Source: Streptomyces sp. NBC_01471 (GTDB taxonomy: Bacteria > Actinomycetota > Actinomycetes > Streptomycetales > Streptomycetaceae). Taken from it: DNA of 64,000 bases. Every line of letters begins with the position of its first letter. The first letter of the stretch is position 1. Location: positions 5,024,501 to 5,088,500 of the forward strand of contig NZ_CP109450.1 in assembly GCF_041438865.1 (NCBI RefSeq), read 5' to 3'. A program made the position numbers and the translations under genes. A model generated the notes under the pieces. The model saw only the letters and a program-made list of their open reading frames with translations. It was not told the origin of the DNA and ran no database searches. Of this stretch, positions 7,831-15,694 are shown one piece after another.

Positions 7831-9264
7831 ATGGCAACGGCGCCCAGCGTCTCGTACTCGATCACGGCGCGTCTGGAGGTTCCCGCGAGCGGGACCGCGG
7901 TCAGCCAGCTCACCACGGCCGTGGAGTCCTCCGGTGGCTCGGTCACCGGCCTCGACGTCACGGCTTCCGGTCACGAGAAGCTGCGGATCGACGTCACCAT
8001 CGCCGCCTCCTCCACCGACCACGCCAGCCAGATCGTCCAGCAGCTCAAGGGCATCGAGGGGGTCGAGCTCGGGAAGGTCTCCGACCGTACCTTCCTGATG
8101 CACCTCGGTGGCAAGATCGAGATGGCGTCCAAGCACCCCATCCGCAACCGTGACGATCTCTCGATGATCTACACCCCGGGTGTGGCGCGCGTCTGCATGG
8201 CGATCGCGGACAACCCCGAGGACGCCCGCCGGCTCACCATCAAGCGCAACTCCGTTGCAGTGGTGACGGACGGCTCCGCGGTGCTGGGCCTCGGCAACAT
8301 CGGCCCGATGGCCGCGCTGCCGGTCATGGAGGGCAAGGCGGCCCTCTTCAAGCGCTTCGCCGGGATCGACGCCTGGCCGATCTGCCTCGACACCCAGGAC
8401 TCCGACGCGATCGTGGAGATCGTCAAGGCCATCGCGCCCGGCTTCGCCGGCATCAACCTGGAGGACATCTCGGCGCCCCGCTGCTTCGAGATCGAGGCCC
8501 GGCTGCGCGAGGCCCTGGACATCCCGGTCTTCCACGACGACCAGCACGGCACCGCGATCGTCGTGCTCGCCGCGCTGACCAACGCGCTGCGCGTGGTCGA
8601 CAAGGAGTTCAGCGAGGTCCGGGTGGTCATGTCCGGCGCCGGAGCGGCCGGTACGGCCATTCTGAAGCTGCTCCTGGCCGCGGGCGTCAAGCACGCGGTC
8701 GTCGCCGACATCCACGGTGTGGTGCACGCGGGCCGCCAGGACCTGGTCGACGCCACGCCCGAGTCGCCGCTGCGCTGGATCGCCGACAACACCAACCCCG
8801 AAGGTGTGACCGGCACGTTGAAGGAGGCCATGGTCGGCGCCGACATCTTCATCGGTGTCTCGGCTCCCAACGTGCTGGACGGCGAGGACGTCGCGGCCAT
8901 GGCGGACGGCGCGATCGTGTTCGCGCTCGCGAACCCGGACCCCGAGGTCGACCCGACGATCGCCCGCCAGACGGCGGCAGTTGTGGCCACCGGCCGGTCG
9001 GACTTCCCGAACCAGATCAACAACGTGCTGGTCTTCCCGGGTGTCTTCCGCGGTCTGCTGGACGCCCAGTCCCGGACGGTCAACACCGAGATGATGCTGG
9101 CCGCCGCGGGCGCGCTCGCCGATGTCGTCGGCGCGGACGAGCTCAACGCCAACTACATCATCCCCTCGGTCTTCAACGACAAGGTCGCCGGGGCGGTCGC
9201 GGGAGCCGTCAGGTCGGCCGCGAAGGCGGCCGGTGTGACGGTGTCGGCGCCCACGTCCGCCTGA
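7831..9264 (+). CDS. NAD-dependent malic enzyme with N-terminal ACT domain
   Basis: The product has 477 residues and catalyses oxidative decarboxylation of malate to pyruvate. The ATG follows AAAGGAAG. Residues about 8-80 form an ACT-type regulatory domain (ITARLEVPASGTAVSQLTTAVESSG). The malic domain follows (SMIYTPGVARVC, then VFHDDQHGTAIVV), and the NAD domain has GAGAAGTA at about 268-275. The short bacterial form with an ACT domain is usual for actinobacterial NAD malic enzymes. Between helD and hupA, this is the order I remember for SCO2952-SCO2951-SCO2950. The ACT domain suggests allosteric control by an amino acid or another small ligand. Confidence 0.92.
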   Translation: MATAPSVSYSITARLEVPASGTAVSQLTTAVESSGGSVTGLDVTASGHEKLRIDVTIAASSTDHASQIVQQLKGIEGVELGKVSDRTFLMHLGGKIEMASKHPIRNRDDLSMIYTPGVARVCMAIADNPEDARRLTIKRNSVAVVTDGSAVLGLGNIGPMAALPVMEGKAALFKRFAGIDAWPICLDTQDSDAIVEIVKAIAPGFAGINLEDISAPRCFEIEARLREALDIPVFHDDQHGTAIVVLAALTNALRVVDKEFSEVRVVMSGAGAAGTAILKLLLAAGVKHAVVADIHGVVHAGRQDLVDATPESPLRWIADNTNPEGVTGTLKEAMVGADIFIGVSAPNVLDGEDVAAMADGAIVFALANPDPEVDPTIARQTAAVVATGRSDFPNQINNVLVFPGVFRGLLDAQSRTVNTEMMLAAAGALADVVGADELNANYIIPSVFNDKVAGAVAGAVRSAAKAAGVTVSAPTSA

Positions 9265-9464
9265 CGCTCGGCGCGTCGCGGGACTCACCGCCCCAAACGC
9301 CCCTTTAGGGTGGCGGGAAATGAGCCCCTGGGCGCCCACAGCCGGGTTTCACGGAGTCGACGGAGCGTCACCGTCCCGGGACAGTGACGCGTTCGTGTGA
9401 CTCCGGTGAGTGCCGGATTGGCTTTCCCGCCGTTGGTGGGGGCAGGATGCATATTCGGGCGCGA

Positions 9465-9482
9465 GGGTCTGACGTCAGACCC
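9465..9482. promoter_or_regulatory. Perfect 18-bp palindrome upstream of hupA
   Basis: GGGTCTGACGTCAGACCC is a perfect inverted repeat centred about 92 bp before the hupA ATG, in the 301 bp malic enzyme-hupA gap. It looks like a dimeric regulator site. The rest of the gap holds no gene and no clear promoter consensus. Confidence 0.5.
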
Positions 9483-9565
9483 GGGTCCGGGGACTGTCCT
9501 AGGGCCCTGGCAGCATCGGCTTCGATCTCACGCCTTACAGGCAAGAAGAACACGGGAGTAACAAC

Positions 9566-9847
9566 ATGAACCGCAGTGAGCTGGTGGCCGCCCTGGCCGA
9601 TCGTGCCGAGGTGACTCGTAAGGACGCCGACGCCGTTCTGGCCGCTCTCGCCGAGACGGTCGGCGAGATCGTCGCCAAGGGCGACGAGAAGGTCACCATC
9701 CCCGGCTTCCTGACCTTCGAGCGCACCCACCGTGCCGCTCGCACCGCGCGTAACCCGCAGACCGGCGACCCGATCAACATCCCCGCCGGCTACAGCGTGA
9801 AGGTCTCCGCGGGCTCGAAGCTCAAGGAAGCCGCCAAGGGCAAGTAG
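9566..9847 (+). CDS. hupA: HU-family nucleoid protein
   Basis: The product has 93 residues, the standard length of the short HU form. It starts MNRSELVAALADRAEVTRKDADAVLAAL and contains the DNA-binding arm TFERTHRAARTARNPQTGDPINIPAGYSVKVSAG. It lacks the long lysine/alanine tail of the second Streptomyces HU (HupS), so it is the HupA type. It binds DNA without strong sequence preference and compacts the nucleoid of vegetative hyphae. The ATG follows CGGGAG. It is a monocistronic gene closed by a strong hairpin at 9869-9908. Confidence 0.95.
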   Translation: MNRSELVAALADRAEVTRKDADAVLAALAETVGEIVAKGDEKVTIPGFLTFERTHRAARTARNPQTGDPINIPAGYSVKVSAGSKLKEAAKGK

Positions 9848-9868
9848 TCCCAAGCGCAGAGCACAGAA

Positions 9869-9908
9869 CGGAGGGCGGCCACACCCGGTCAGGGTGGGCC
9901 GCCCTCCG
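9869..9908. terminator. Hairpin terminator between convergent hupA and HAD genes
   Basis: A 12-bp G/C-rich stem pairs 9869-9880 with 9897-9908 and has an inner CACC/GGTG pairing. There is no U-run, as is usual for Streptomyces hairpins. It lies 21 bp after hupA. Confidence 0.75.
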
Positions 9909-9942
9909 GCATGTCCGGACGAGTGTCGTCGGACTGTGTCCC

Positions 9943-9996
9943 ATCGGACCGACCGGACCGATGGGACCGACCGGACCGATGGGACCGACCGGACCG
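9943..9996. repeat. Three 18-bp tandem repeats
   Basis: The unit ATGGGACCGACCGGACCG is present exactly at 9961-9978 and 9979-9996. A third copy differing by one base (ATCGG...) lies at 9943-9960. The array is in the noncoding gap between the hupA terminator and the stop codon of the convergent HAD gene. Frames through it give Gly-Pro-Thr runs but have no ribosome site or start. Confidence 0.7.
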
Positions 9997-10012
9997 ACCG
10001 GGCCGAGCGCCC

Positions 10013-10699
10013 TCAGGCCGGCCGGGTCCCGGCGGCCTCGTTCCGGTCCCGGCCGCCGTCCTCGCGGAACATCCGCAGGTCCACGCCCGTCAGGGAGGTC
10101 ACGACGGTGGTGCGGGGCCCCGCGGCGATGCCCGGGACCGTGGGGACCGCCAGCAGGCGGCACCCCGCGGCCAGCGCCGCCGCTGCCCCCGTCGGTGTGT
10201 CCTCCACGGCCAGACAGCGGGCCGGGTCCGCGCCCAGCGCCGCCGCTGCCGCCAGATACGGGTCCGGGTGGGGCTTCCCGCGCGCCGATTCGCCCGAGGC
10301 CACGGACGTCGCGAACCGGTGCGCCCCGAGCGCGTCGAGCACCATGTCCGCCACATGCCGCTCGGACGCGGTGACCAGGGCCACCGCGATGCCCAGCGCC
10401 GCGGCCTGGTCGAGCAGGCGCAGGGCGCCCGGCTGGACGGTGACCCCGGAGGCCACACCGGCCGTGAAGTCCCGGTCGAGACGGGCCGCGGCGTCGGCCA
10501 CCGTCAGACCGACGCCGTGCTCGTGGACCGCGCGTTCCGCCGCGTCGGCCACCGCGGCCCCGGCGTAGGCGGCCACGACACCGGGCCCGGCGGGGACGCC
10601 CTCCGCGCTGAGCAGCCGGGCGACGGTCTGGAGCCAGGCGTGCTCGGTGTCGACCAGGGTGCCGTCCATGTCGCACAGCAGCGCCGCGGGGAGCGTCAT
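10013..10699 (-). CDS. HAD-superfamily hydrolase (beta-phosphoglucomutase/phosphatase type)
   Basis: The product has 228 residues. The start ATG overlaps the stop of the upstream GntR gene (ATGA), so translation is coupled. HAD motif I is CDMDGTLVDTE with the nucleophile D10 and acid D12. Motif II is VTAS, the motif III lysine is in GKPHPDPY, and motif IV is LAVEDTPTGAAAA. A helical cap lies between motifs I and II, as in subclass IA sugar phosphatases. Coupling to a HutC-type regulator beside an ABC importer suggests it dephosphorylates something linked to the imported ligand. It lacks an obvious PhnX-like cap lysine motif, so I do not call it phosphonatase. Confidence 0.85.
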   Translation of the reverse strand: MTLPAALLCDMDGTLVDTEHAWLQTVARLLSAEGVPAGPGVVAAYAGAAVADAAERAVHEHGVGLTVADAAARLDRDFTAGVASGVTVQPGALRLLDQAAALGIAVALVTASERHVADMVLDALGAHRFATSVASGESARGKPHPDPYLAAAAALGADPARCLAVEDTPTGAAAALAAGCRLLAVPTVPGIAAGPRTTVVTSLTGVDLRMFREDGGRDRNEAAGTRPA

Positions 10700-11454
10700 G
10701 AGGGCTCGCTTTTCTGTTCCGGTGCGGTACGGGCCAGGGGATTGGCCTGTATGGAGTTGCGTACGGTGAAGACGACCGAGCCGGGGCGGTAGCGGTCGTC
10801 CGAGGTCTCGACGGGCCGCCCGTCGGAGGTGAGCGTGGTGCGCCGCACCCGCAGCAGCGGGCTGCCGCGGCGCACCCGCAGTTCGCGGGCTTCGGTGGTG
10901 CCCGCCGCGACGGCGTCCAGATGGTGCTCCCCGTGCGCGAAGACCAGCCCGGTGTCGTCGAGCAGCCGCTGGGTGACGGACTCGCAGTCGGCGGGCAGGG
11001 CCTCGACGGCATCGGCCGTCCAGCCCGCGTACACCGTGCGCTCCAGCAGGACCGGGGCGCCGTCCAGGGTGCGCAGCCGCAGGACGCGCAGCACACGGTC
11101 GCCGGGTGCCAGCTGGAGCAGCGCGGCCTCCTCGGCGCTCGCGCCGCCGCGTACGGAGTCCAGGACGAGCCCGCCCGGGAGATGCCCGCCGGCCCGCGCC
11201 CACTGCGCGAAACTCCGCAGTTCGGTGAAGCTCTGACTGGGTGTGGTGCTCAGCACAGTGTGGCGCGTGCCCTGCCGGGATCCGAGCAGCCCCTCGGCGA
11301 GCAGCGTCGCCAGGGCCTGCCGGACGGTGCCGCGCGAGACGCTGTGCACGGCTGCCAGTTCGGTCTCCGACGGCAGTGCGGAACCGACCGGAAACCGGCC
11401 TTCCGCGAGGTCACGGCGGAGAGAGTCGGCGATCTGCTGATGCCGTCGGGGCAC
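10696..11454 (-). CDS. GntR/HutC-family transcriptional regulator with UTRA domain
   Basis: The product has 252 residues. The GntR winged helix is at about 5-68 (RRDLAEGRFPVGSALPSETELAAVHSVSRGTVRQAL). It is followed by a UTRA ligand-binding domain (FTELRSFAQWARAGG near 75-90, LERTVYAG, FVYTVRNS-like end). UTRA domains commonly sense sugars, phosphosugars or phosphonates and release DNA on binding. The gene is divergent from the ABC importer at 11718-15620 and coupled to the HAD gene. Its likely operator is the palindrome at 11675-11688. Confidence 0.88.
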   Translation of the reverse strand: MPRRHQQIADSLRRDLAEGRFPVGSALPSETELAAVHSVSRGTVRQALATLLAEGLLGSRQGTRHTVLSTTPSQSFTELRSFAQWARAGGHLPGGLVLDSVRGGASAEEAALLQLAPGDRVLRVLRLRTLDGAPVLLERTVYAGWTADAVEALPADCESVTQRLLDDTGLVFAHGEHHLDAVAAGTTEARELRVRRGSPLLRVRRTTLTSDGRPVETSDDRYRPGSVVFTVRNSIQANPLARTAPEQKSEPS

Positions 11455-11674
11455 GTCACTCCTCCTGCTGGGCCCGGGGTTCCGGGCGACGGCTGATCAT
11501 GCCATCTGTACACACCGTCATGCATCCCACGGAGGTTCGAGGTATGTGTCTCACCGATCCTCGCCATCTTAAACCAAAACTTATATAACGCTTCTGACCT
11601 GCGGTTTTTAGGATCGTTCGGGGTTGTTTGACGATCGTCTTGCTGTTAGCTTGCCCAGGCTTACTGACTGATGG

Positions 11675-11688
11675 CTTGTCCAGACAAG
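11675..11688. promoter_or_regulatory. HutC-type operator between GntR and the ABC importer
   Basis: CTTGTCCAGACAAG is a perfect palindrome (6-bp arms, 2-bp centre) with the GT...AC spacing typical of HutC-subfamily sites. It lies 30 bp before the GTG of the binding-protein gene. A degenerate relative, CTTGCCCAGGCTT, sits 25 bp upstream at 11650-11662. An AT-rich stretch at 11569-11610 probably holds the divergent promoters. TTGACG at 11628-11633 is a possible -35 element. Confidence 0.65.
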
Positions 11689-11717
11689 TGGCTGGCCTTG
11701 AATCGCAGGAGTACAAC

Positions 11718-12860
11718 GTGAACCCATCCCGACCGGCCCGCTTCGCAGGCATCGCGGCAGCCGTGCTCGCCACCGCGGCGGTGGCCAGCGGCTGCGGGGC
11801 CGCCCCCATCGCCGACGCCGCGAACAGCAAGGCGGCGAAGGCGTCCTCGGCGGCGGATCTCGGCGGGATGGCGGCCCTCGCAAAGGAGGCCAAGAAGGAG
11901 GGCACGCTGAATGTCTACGCGCTCGCCCCCGACTGGGCGAACTACGGCGAGATGATCTCGGCCTTCGAGAAGAAGTACGGGATCAAGGTCAACAACGAGA
12001 ACCCGGGCGGCAGCAGCCAGCAGGCGCTCAACGCGGCGGCCAAGCGCAAGGGCCAGGACCGGGCCGTCGACGCGCTCGACCTCGGTACCGCGTACATGCA
12101 GCAGGCCAAGGCGCAGAAGCTGCTCGCCCCGTACAAGGTCACCGGCTGGAACGGCATACCCGCGGCCCAGAAGCAGGCCGACGGCTCGTACCTGAACAAC
12201 TACGGCGGCTACATCTCGATCGGCTGCGACGCCAAGGCCGTCACGCACTGCCCGAAGACCTTCAAGGACCTGCTGAAGCCCGAGTACAAGGACAAGGTCG
12301 CCCTGAACGGCAATCCGGGCGAGTCCAGTTCGGCGCTGGCCGCGGTCTTCGCCGCCTCGCTGGCCAACGGCGGCTCCCTCGACGACGTACAGCCCGGCCT
12401 CGACTTCTTCAAGGAGCTCAAGAAGAAGGGAAATTACGTCCCCGCCGAGTCGACCCTCGCCACCATCCAGAAGGGCGAGACGCCCATCTCGATCGACTGG
12501 GACTACCTCAACCTCGGCTACGCGGCGAAGCTGAAGGCCAAGGGCGTCGACTGGAAGGTCACGGCCCCGGCCGACGGCCAGTACTCCAACTACTACAACC
12601 AGGGCGTCAACAAGTACGCCCCGCACCCGGCGGCCGCCCGCCTGTGGCTGGAGTTCCTCTACAGCACCGAGGGCCAGAACATCTGGCTGCGCGGCTTCTC
12701 CCGGCCCGCCCTGCTCGACGTGATGGAGAAGAACGGCACCGCCGACCAGGCCGCCAAGGCACTTCCGCACGTGGAGGGAACCGCGAAGACCGCGAGCCCC
12801 GCCCAGGAGGCCAAGGCCAAGGAGGCCGTCGTGCAGGGCTGGGCCAAGGCGGTCAGCTGA
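11718..12860 (+). CDS. ABC transporter binding lipoprotein (family 1; iron/2-aminoethylphosphonate-like)
   Basis: The product has 380 residues. The GTG follows CAGGAG. The signal peptide ends in a lipobox VASGC with Cys26 as the lipid-bearing residue. The mature part begins as a periplasmic-binding-protein type 2 fold (GTLNVYALAPDWANYGEMISAFEKKYG). Overall it resembles Fe(III)/spermidine/2-aminoethylphosphonate binders of solute-binding family 1. Two permeases and an ATPase follow without gaps. The ligand is not determined. The coupled HAD phosphatase and UTRA regulator favour a phosphorus-containing or sugar-phosphate ligand over iron. Confidence 0.85.
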   Translation: MNPSRPARFAGIAAAVLATAAVASGCGAAPIADAANSKAAKASSAADLGGMAALAKEAKKEGTLNVYALAPDWANYGEMISAFEKKYGIKVNNENPGGSSQQALNAAAKRKGQDRAVDALDLGTAYMQQAKAQKLLAPYKVTGWNGIPAAQKQADGSYLNNYGGYISIGCDAKAVTHCPKTFKDLLKPEYKDKVALNGNPGESSSALAAVFAASLANGGSLDDVQPGLDFFKELKKKGNYVPAESTLATIQKGETPISIDWDYLNLGYAAKLKAKGVDWKVTAPADGQYSNYYNQGVNKYAPHPAAARLWLEFLYSTEGQNIWLRGFSRPALLDVMEKNGTADQAAKALPHVEGTAKTASPAQEAKAKEAVVQGWAKAVS

Positions 12861-12862
12861 CC

Positions 12863-13759
12863 ATGGCCGACCAAGCCGTCGGTACGGCCGTCGTCGCTGA
12901 GGCGAAACCGGCCGTACGCCGCCGGGGCCGCCACCGCTGGCCCGCCGTCCTCCCGTTCTTCGTCTTCCTCGCCCTCTGCTTCGGCCTGCCCGCGGGGACC
13001 ATGGCGTACAACGCGTTCATGGTCTCCGACCCGAGCGGCGCGACGCGGTTCGGCACCGACAACGTCAGCAACTCGCTCTCCGGGGCGTACGCGACCGGGC
13101 TGACCGGAAGCATCGAACTCTCCGTCGTCAGCGCCCTGCTGGCCACCGTCTTCGGTGCGCTGATCGCCCAGGCCGTCGCCACGTCGAAGCGCCCCGCCCT
13201 GCGCAAGGCCGTCGTCGCGGCCTCCGGGGTCTTCGCGAACTTCAGCGGCGCGCCGCTCGCCTTCGCCTTCATCGCCACCCTCGGTACCACCGGCACGCTC
13301 ACCAGGCTGCTGTCGCTGCGCTCCACCGGCTTCAGCCTCTACAGCTTCACCGGCCTGGTGCTCGCCTACCTCTACTTCATGATCCCGCTGATGGTGGTGA
13401 CCGTGCTGCCGGCGCTGGACGGGCTGCGCACCCAGTGGCAGGAGGCCGCCGCGTCCTGCGGAGCCACCCGCCGGCAGTTCTGGCTGCACATCGGCATCCC
13501 GGTGCTGACGCCCTCGCTGCTCGGCGGCGCGGTCCTGATGTTCGGCACCGCCTTCGCCTCGCAGGCCACCGCGGCGGTGATGACGGGGAGTTCGGTACCG
13601 CTGATCACCCTCCAGATCTCCAACGCCCTGAACGGCAACGTGCTGGCCGGGCAGGAGAACCTGGCGCTCGCCATGAGCCTCAACATGGTCGTGATCGCGC
13701 TCCTTGTGATGGCCGTACAGATCCCGCTGCAGCGACGGAGTGCCCGATGGCTCGGATGA
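12863..13759 (+). CDS. ABC transporter permease 1
   Basis: The product has 298 residues. The ATG lies 2 bp after the binding-protein stop, so coupling is likely. It has six or so membrane segments (PAVLPFFVFLALCFGLPAG first). The ABC permease EAA loop is visible as WQEAAASCGATRRQFWLHIGIPVLTPSLLGG. It belongs to the CysT/PotB-like group that works as a heterodimer with the next gene product. Confidence 0.88.
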   Translation: MADQAVGTAVVAEAKPAVRRRGRHRWPAVLPFFVFLALCFGLPAGTMAYNAFMVSDPSGATRFGTDNVSNSLSGAYATGLTGSIELSVVSALLATVFGALIAQAVATSKRPALRKAVVAASGVFANFSGAPLAFAFIATLGTTGTLTRLLSLRSTGFSLYSFTGLVLAYLYFMIPLMVVTVLPALDGLRTQWQEAAASCGATRRQFWLHIGIPVLTPSLLGGAVLMFGTAFASQATAAVMTGSSVPLITLQISNALNGNVLAGQENLALAMSLNMVVIALLVMAVQIPLQRRSARWLG

Positions 13760-14574
13760 CGACAGCAGGCACGGCCGGGCGCACCCGCGGACCGGTGCTC
13801 GTGCTGGCCGCGCTCTACTTCCTGGTACCGGTCCTGGCCTCGCTCTGGTTCACGGTCGACAACGCCGACGGGATCAGCTTCGACCCGTACACCAAGGGCC
13901 TCGGCTCCGACGGGATGACCAGCAGTCTGCTGCTCTCACTGGGGCTCGGACTCGCCACCGTCGTCCTCGGGCTCGCCCTGATGGTGCCCACGACCGTCGC
14001 GGTCGCCCTGTACTTCCCCGGGCTCCGGCGCACCGTCGAGATCCTCTCCATGATGCCGCTGGTGGTGCCCCCGATCGCCCTGGTCGCGGGCGTCAGCACC
14101 GTCCTTTCCTGGCAGCAGGACCTCGCCACGACCCCGCTCTACGGGACCTTCCAGGCCCTGCAGAACAAGGACTTCCCGCTGATCCTCGTGCTGGTCTACA
14201 CGGTGATGTCGCTGCCGTTCCTGTACCGCTCGCTGGACGCGGGGCTGCGCGCCGTCGACCTCCGTACGCTCGTCGAGGCGTCCCGGAGCCTCGGTGCCTC
14301 ACGCACCCAGACCCTGTTGCGGGTCGTCGTACCGAACCTGCGCTCCGCGGTGATCGGCGGGGCCGTGCTCAGCCTGGCCATGGTGCTCGGTGAGTACACC
14401 GTCGCCTCCGTGCTCGGCTTCGCACCGTTCGCCGTGTGGATGGTGCAGGTCGGCGACAGCGAGGCCCAGCTCTCCGTCGCCGCCGCGATGCTGAGCCTTC
14501 TGATCAGCTGGGGGCTGCTGCTCCTGCTCACCACCCTGGCCGGCGGCCGCAACCGAAGGAAGGCCACACGATGA
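13747..14574 (+). CDS. ABC transporter permease 2
   Basis: The product has 275 residues and starts inside the previous gene (13-bp overlap). It is a PotC-like permease: first membrane segment GPVLVLAALYFLVPVLASLWF, and EAA loop VEASRSLGASRTQTLLRVVVPNLRSAVIGG. It ends with an ATGA overlap onto the ATPase gene. With 12863-13759 it forms the membrane channel of the importer. Confidence 0.88.
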   Translation: MARMTTAGTAGRTRGPVLVLAALYFLVPVLASLWFTVDNADGISFDPYTKGLGSDGMTSSLLLSLGLGLATVVLGLALMVPTTVAVALYFPGLRRTVEILSMMPLVVPPIALVAGVSTVLSWQQDLATTPLYGTFQALQNKDFPLILVLVYTVMSLPFLYRSLDAGLRAVDLRTLVEASRSLGASRTQTLLRVVVPNLRSAVIGGAVLSLAMVLGEYTVASVLGFAPFAVWMVQVGDSEAQLSVAAAMLSLLISWGLLLLLTTLAGGRNRRKATR

Positions 14575-15620
14575 GTGTTCCCGTACAACTCAGGAACCTG
14601 CGGAGGGACTTCGGCCCCACGGTGGCGCTCGCCGGTCTCGACCTGGACATCGGCCCCGGCGAACTGGTGGCACTCCTCGGACCTTCCGGCTGCGGGAAGA
14701 CCACCGCGCTGCGCATCATCGCGGGTTTCGAGTCCGCGGACAGCGGCGAACTGCTGATGGACGGCCGGGACGTCACCTCCGTCCCCGCCCACCGGCGCGA
14801 CATCGGCATGGTGTTCCAGTCGTACAGCCTCTTCCCGAACATGACGGCCGCCGAGAACGTGTCGTACGGGCTGCGGGTGCGCGGCAAGAATGCGGCCGAG
14901 CGGCGGGCGCGCTCCGCCGAACTCCTCGAACTCGTCGGCCTCCCCGGTCGCGGGGACCACTACCCGCACCAGCTCTCCGGCGGCCAGCAGCAGCGCGTGG
15001 CCCTGGCCCGCGCGCTCGCCGTCCAGCCGCAGGTGCTGCTCCTCGACGAACCGCTGTCGGCGCTGGACGCCAAGGTGCGGCTCACGCTGCGCGAGGAGAT
15101 CCGCCGTATCCAGCTGGAGCTTGCCATCACCACGGTCTTCGTCACGCACGACCAGGAGGAGGCGCTGTCCATGGCGGACCGCGTCGCCGTGATGAAGGAC
15201 GGCAGGCTGGAGCAGTGCGCGGCCCCGTCCGAGCTGTACGAGCGTCCGGCGACGCCGTTCGTGGCCGAGTTCGTCGGCACGATGAACCGGCTGCCGGGCA
15301 CGGTCCGTGACGGCGGGGTCGTGGAGCTCTTCGGGCGCCGGCTCCCCATCCACGGGGACGCGCCGGCCACCGGCCGCGAGGTCGACGTCCTGCTGCGGCC
15401 GGAAGGGCTCGCGGTCGGGGCGGCGGACGCGGACGGGGGGACCGGGGCGACCGTCCGGGTGGCGACCTTCCTGGGGCCCACCACCCGGCTGCACCTCACC
15501 ACGGACAGCGGTCTCGCGCTCAAGGCCGACCTGCCCAGCTGGGAGGCCGGGCAGCTCACGGTGGGGGCCCGCTGCACGCTTTCACCGCACGAGAATCCGG
15601 TGCTCGTCGCCGAGCGGTGA
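14571..15620 (+). CDS. ABC transporter ATP-binding protein (PotA/CysA type)
   Basis: The product has 349 residues. Walker A is GPSGCGKT at 37-44. The signature is LSGGQQQR, Walker B is VLLLDEPLSALD, and the switch is VTHD. A C-terminal TOBE-like domain (about 240-349; GTVRDGGVVELFGRRL) matches the PotA/MalK/CysA class and often binds effectors. The start overlaps the permease stop by 4 nt. It is the last gene of the importer operon and is closed by the hairpin at 15640-15672. Confidence 0.9.
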   Translation: MSVPVQLRNLRRDFGPTVALAGLDLDIGPGELVALLGPSGCGKTTALRIIAGFESADSGELLMDGRDVTSVPAHRRDIGMVFQSYSLFPNMTAAENVSYGLRVRGKNAAERRARSAELLELVGLPGRGDHYPHQLSGGQQQRVALARALAVQPQVLLLDEPLSALDAKVRLTLREEIRRIQLELAITTVFVTHDQEEALSMADRVAVMKDGRLEQCAAPSELYERPATPFVAEFVGTMNRLPGTVRDGGVVELFGRRLPIHGDAPATGREVDVLLRPEGLAVGAADADGGTGATVRVATFLGPTTRLHLTTDSGLALKADLPSWEAGQLTVGARCTLSPHENPVLVAER

Positions 15621-15639
15621 GGTGCGGTGCGGTGCGGTG

Positions 15640-15672
15640 CCGAAGGCTGCGGGTGTATCGCGCAGCCTTCGG
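15640..15672. terminator. Hairpin terminator between convergent importer and murA
   Basis: A 12-bp stem pairs 15640-15651 with 15661-15672 around a 9-nt loop. It is preceded by four tandem GGTGC pentamers at 15621-15640. It can serve both converging genes. Confidence 0.75.
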
Positions 15673-15694
15673 TGTGCCCGTCCGGCCAGGTGGG

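Noticed and set aside
9911..10792. Plus-strand frames through the tandem repeats and antisense to HAD/GntR
   Set aside because: Gly-Pro-Thr runs looked collagen-like but have no start site and overlap verified genes on the other strand.
11569..11610. Possible riboswitch upstream of the ABC importer
   Set aside because: I looked for TPP, cobalamin and other conserved boxes and found none. The region is better explained as AT-rich promoters plus a HutC operator.
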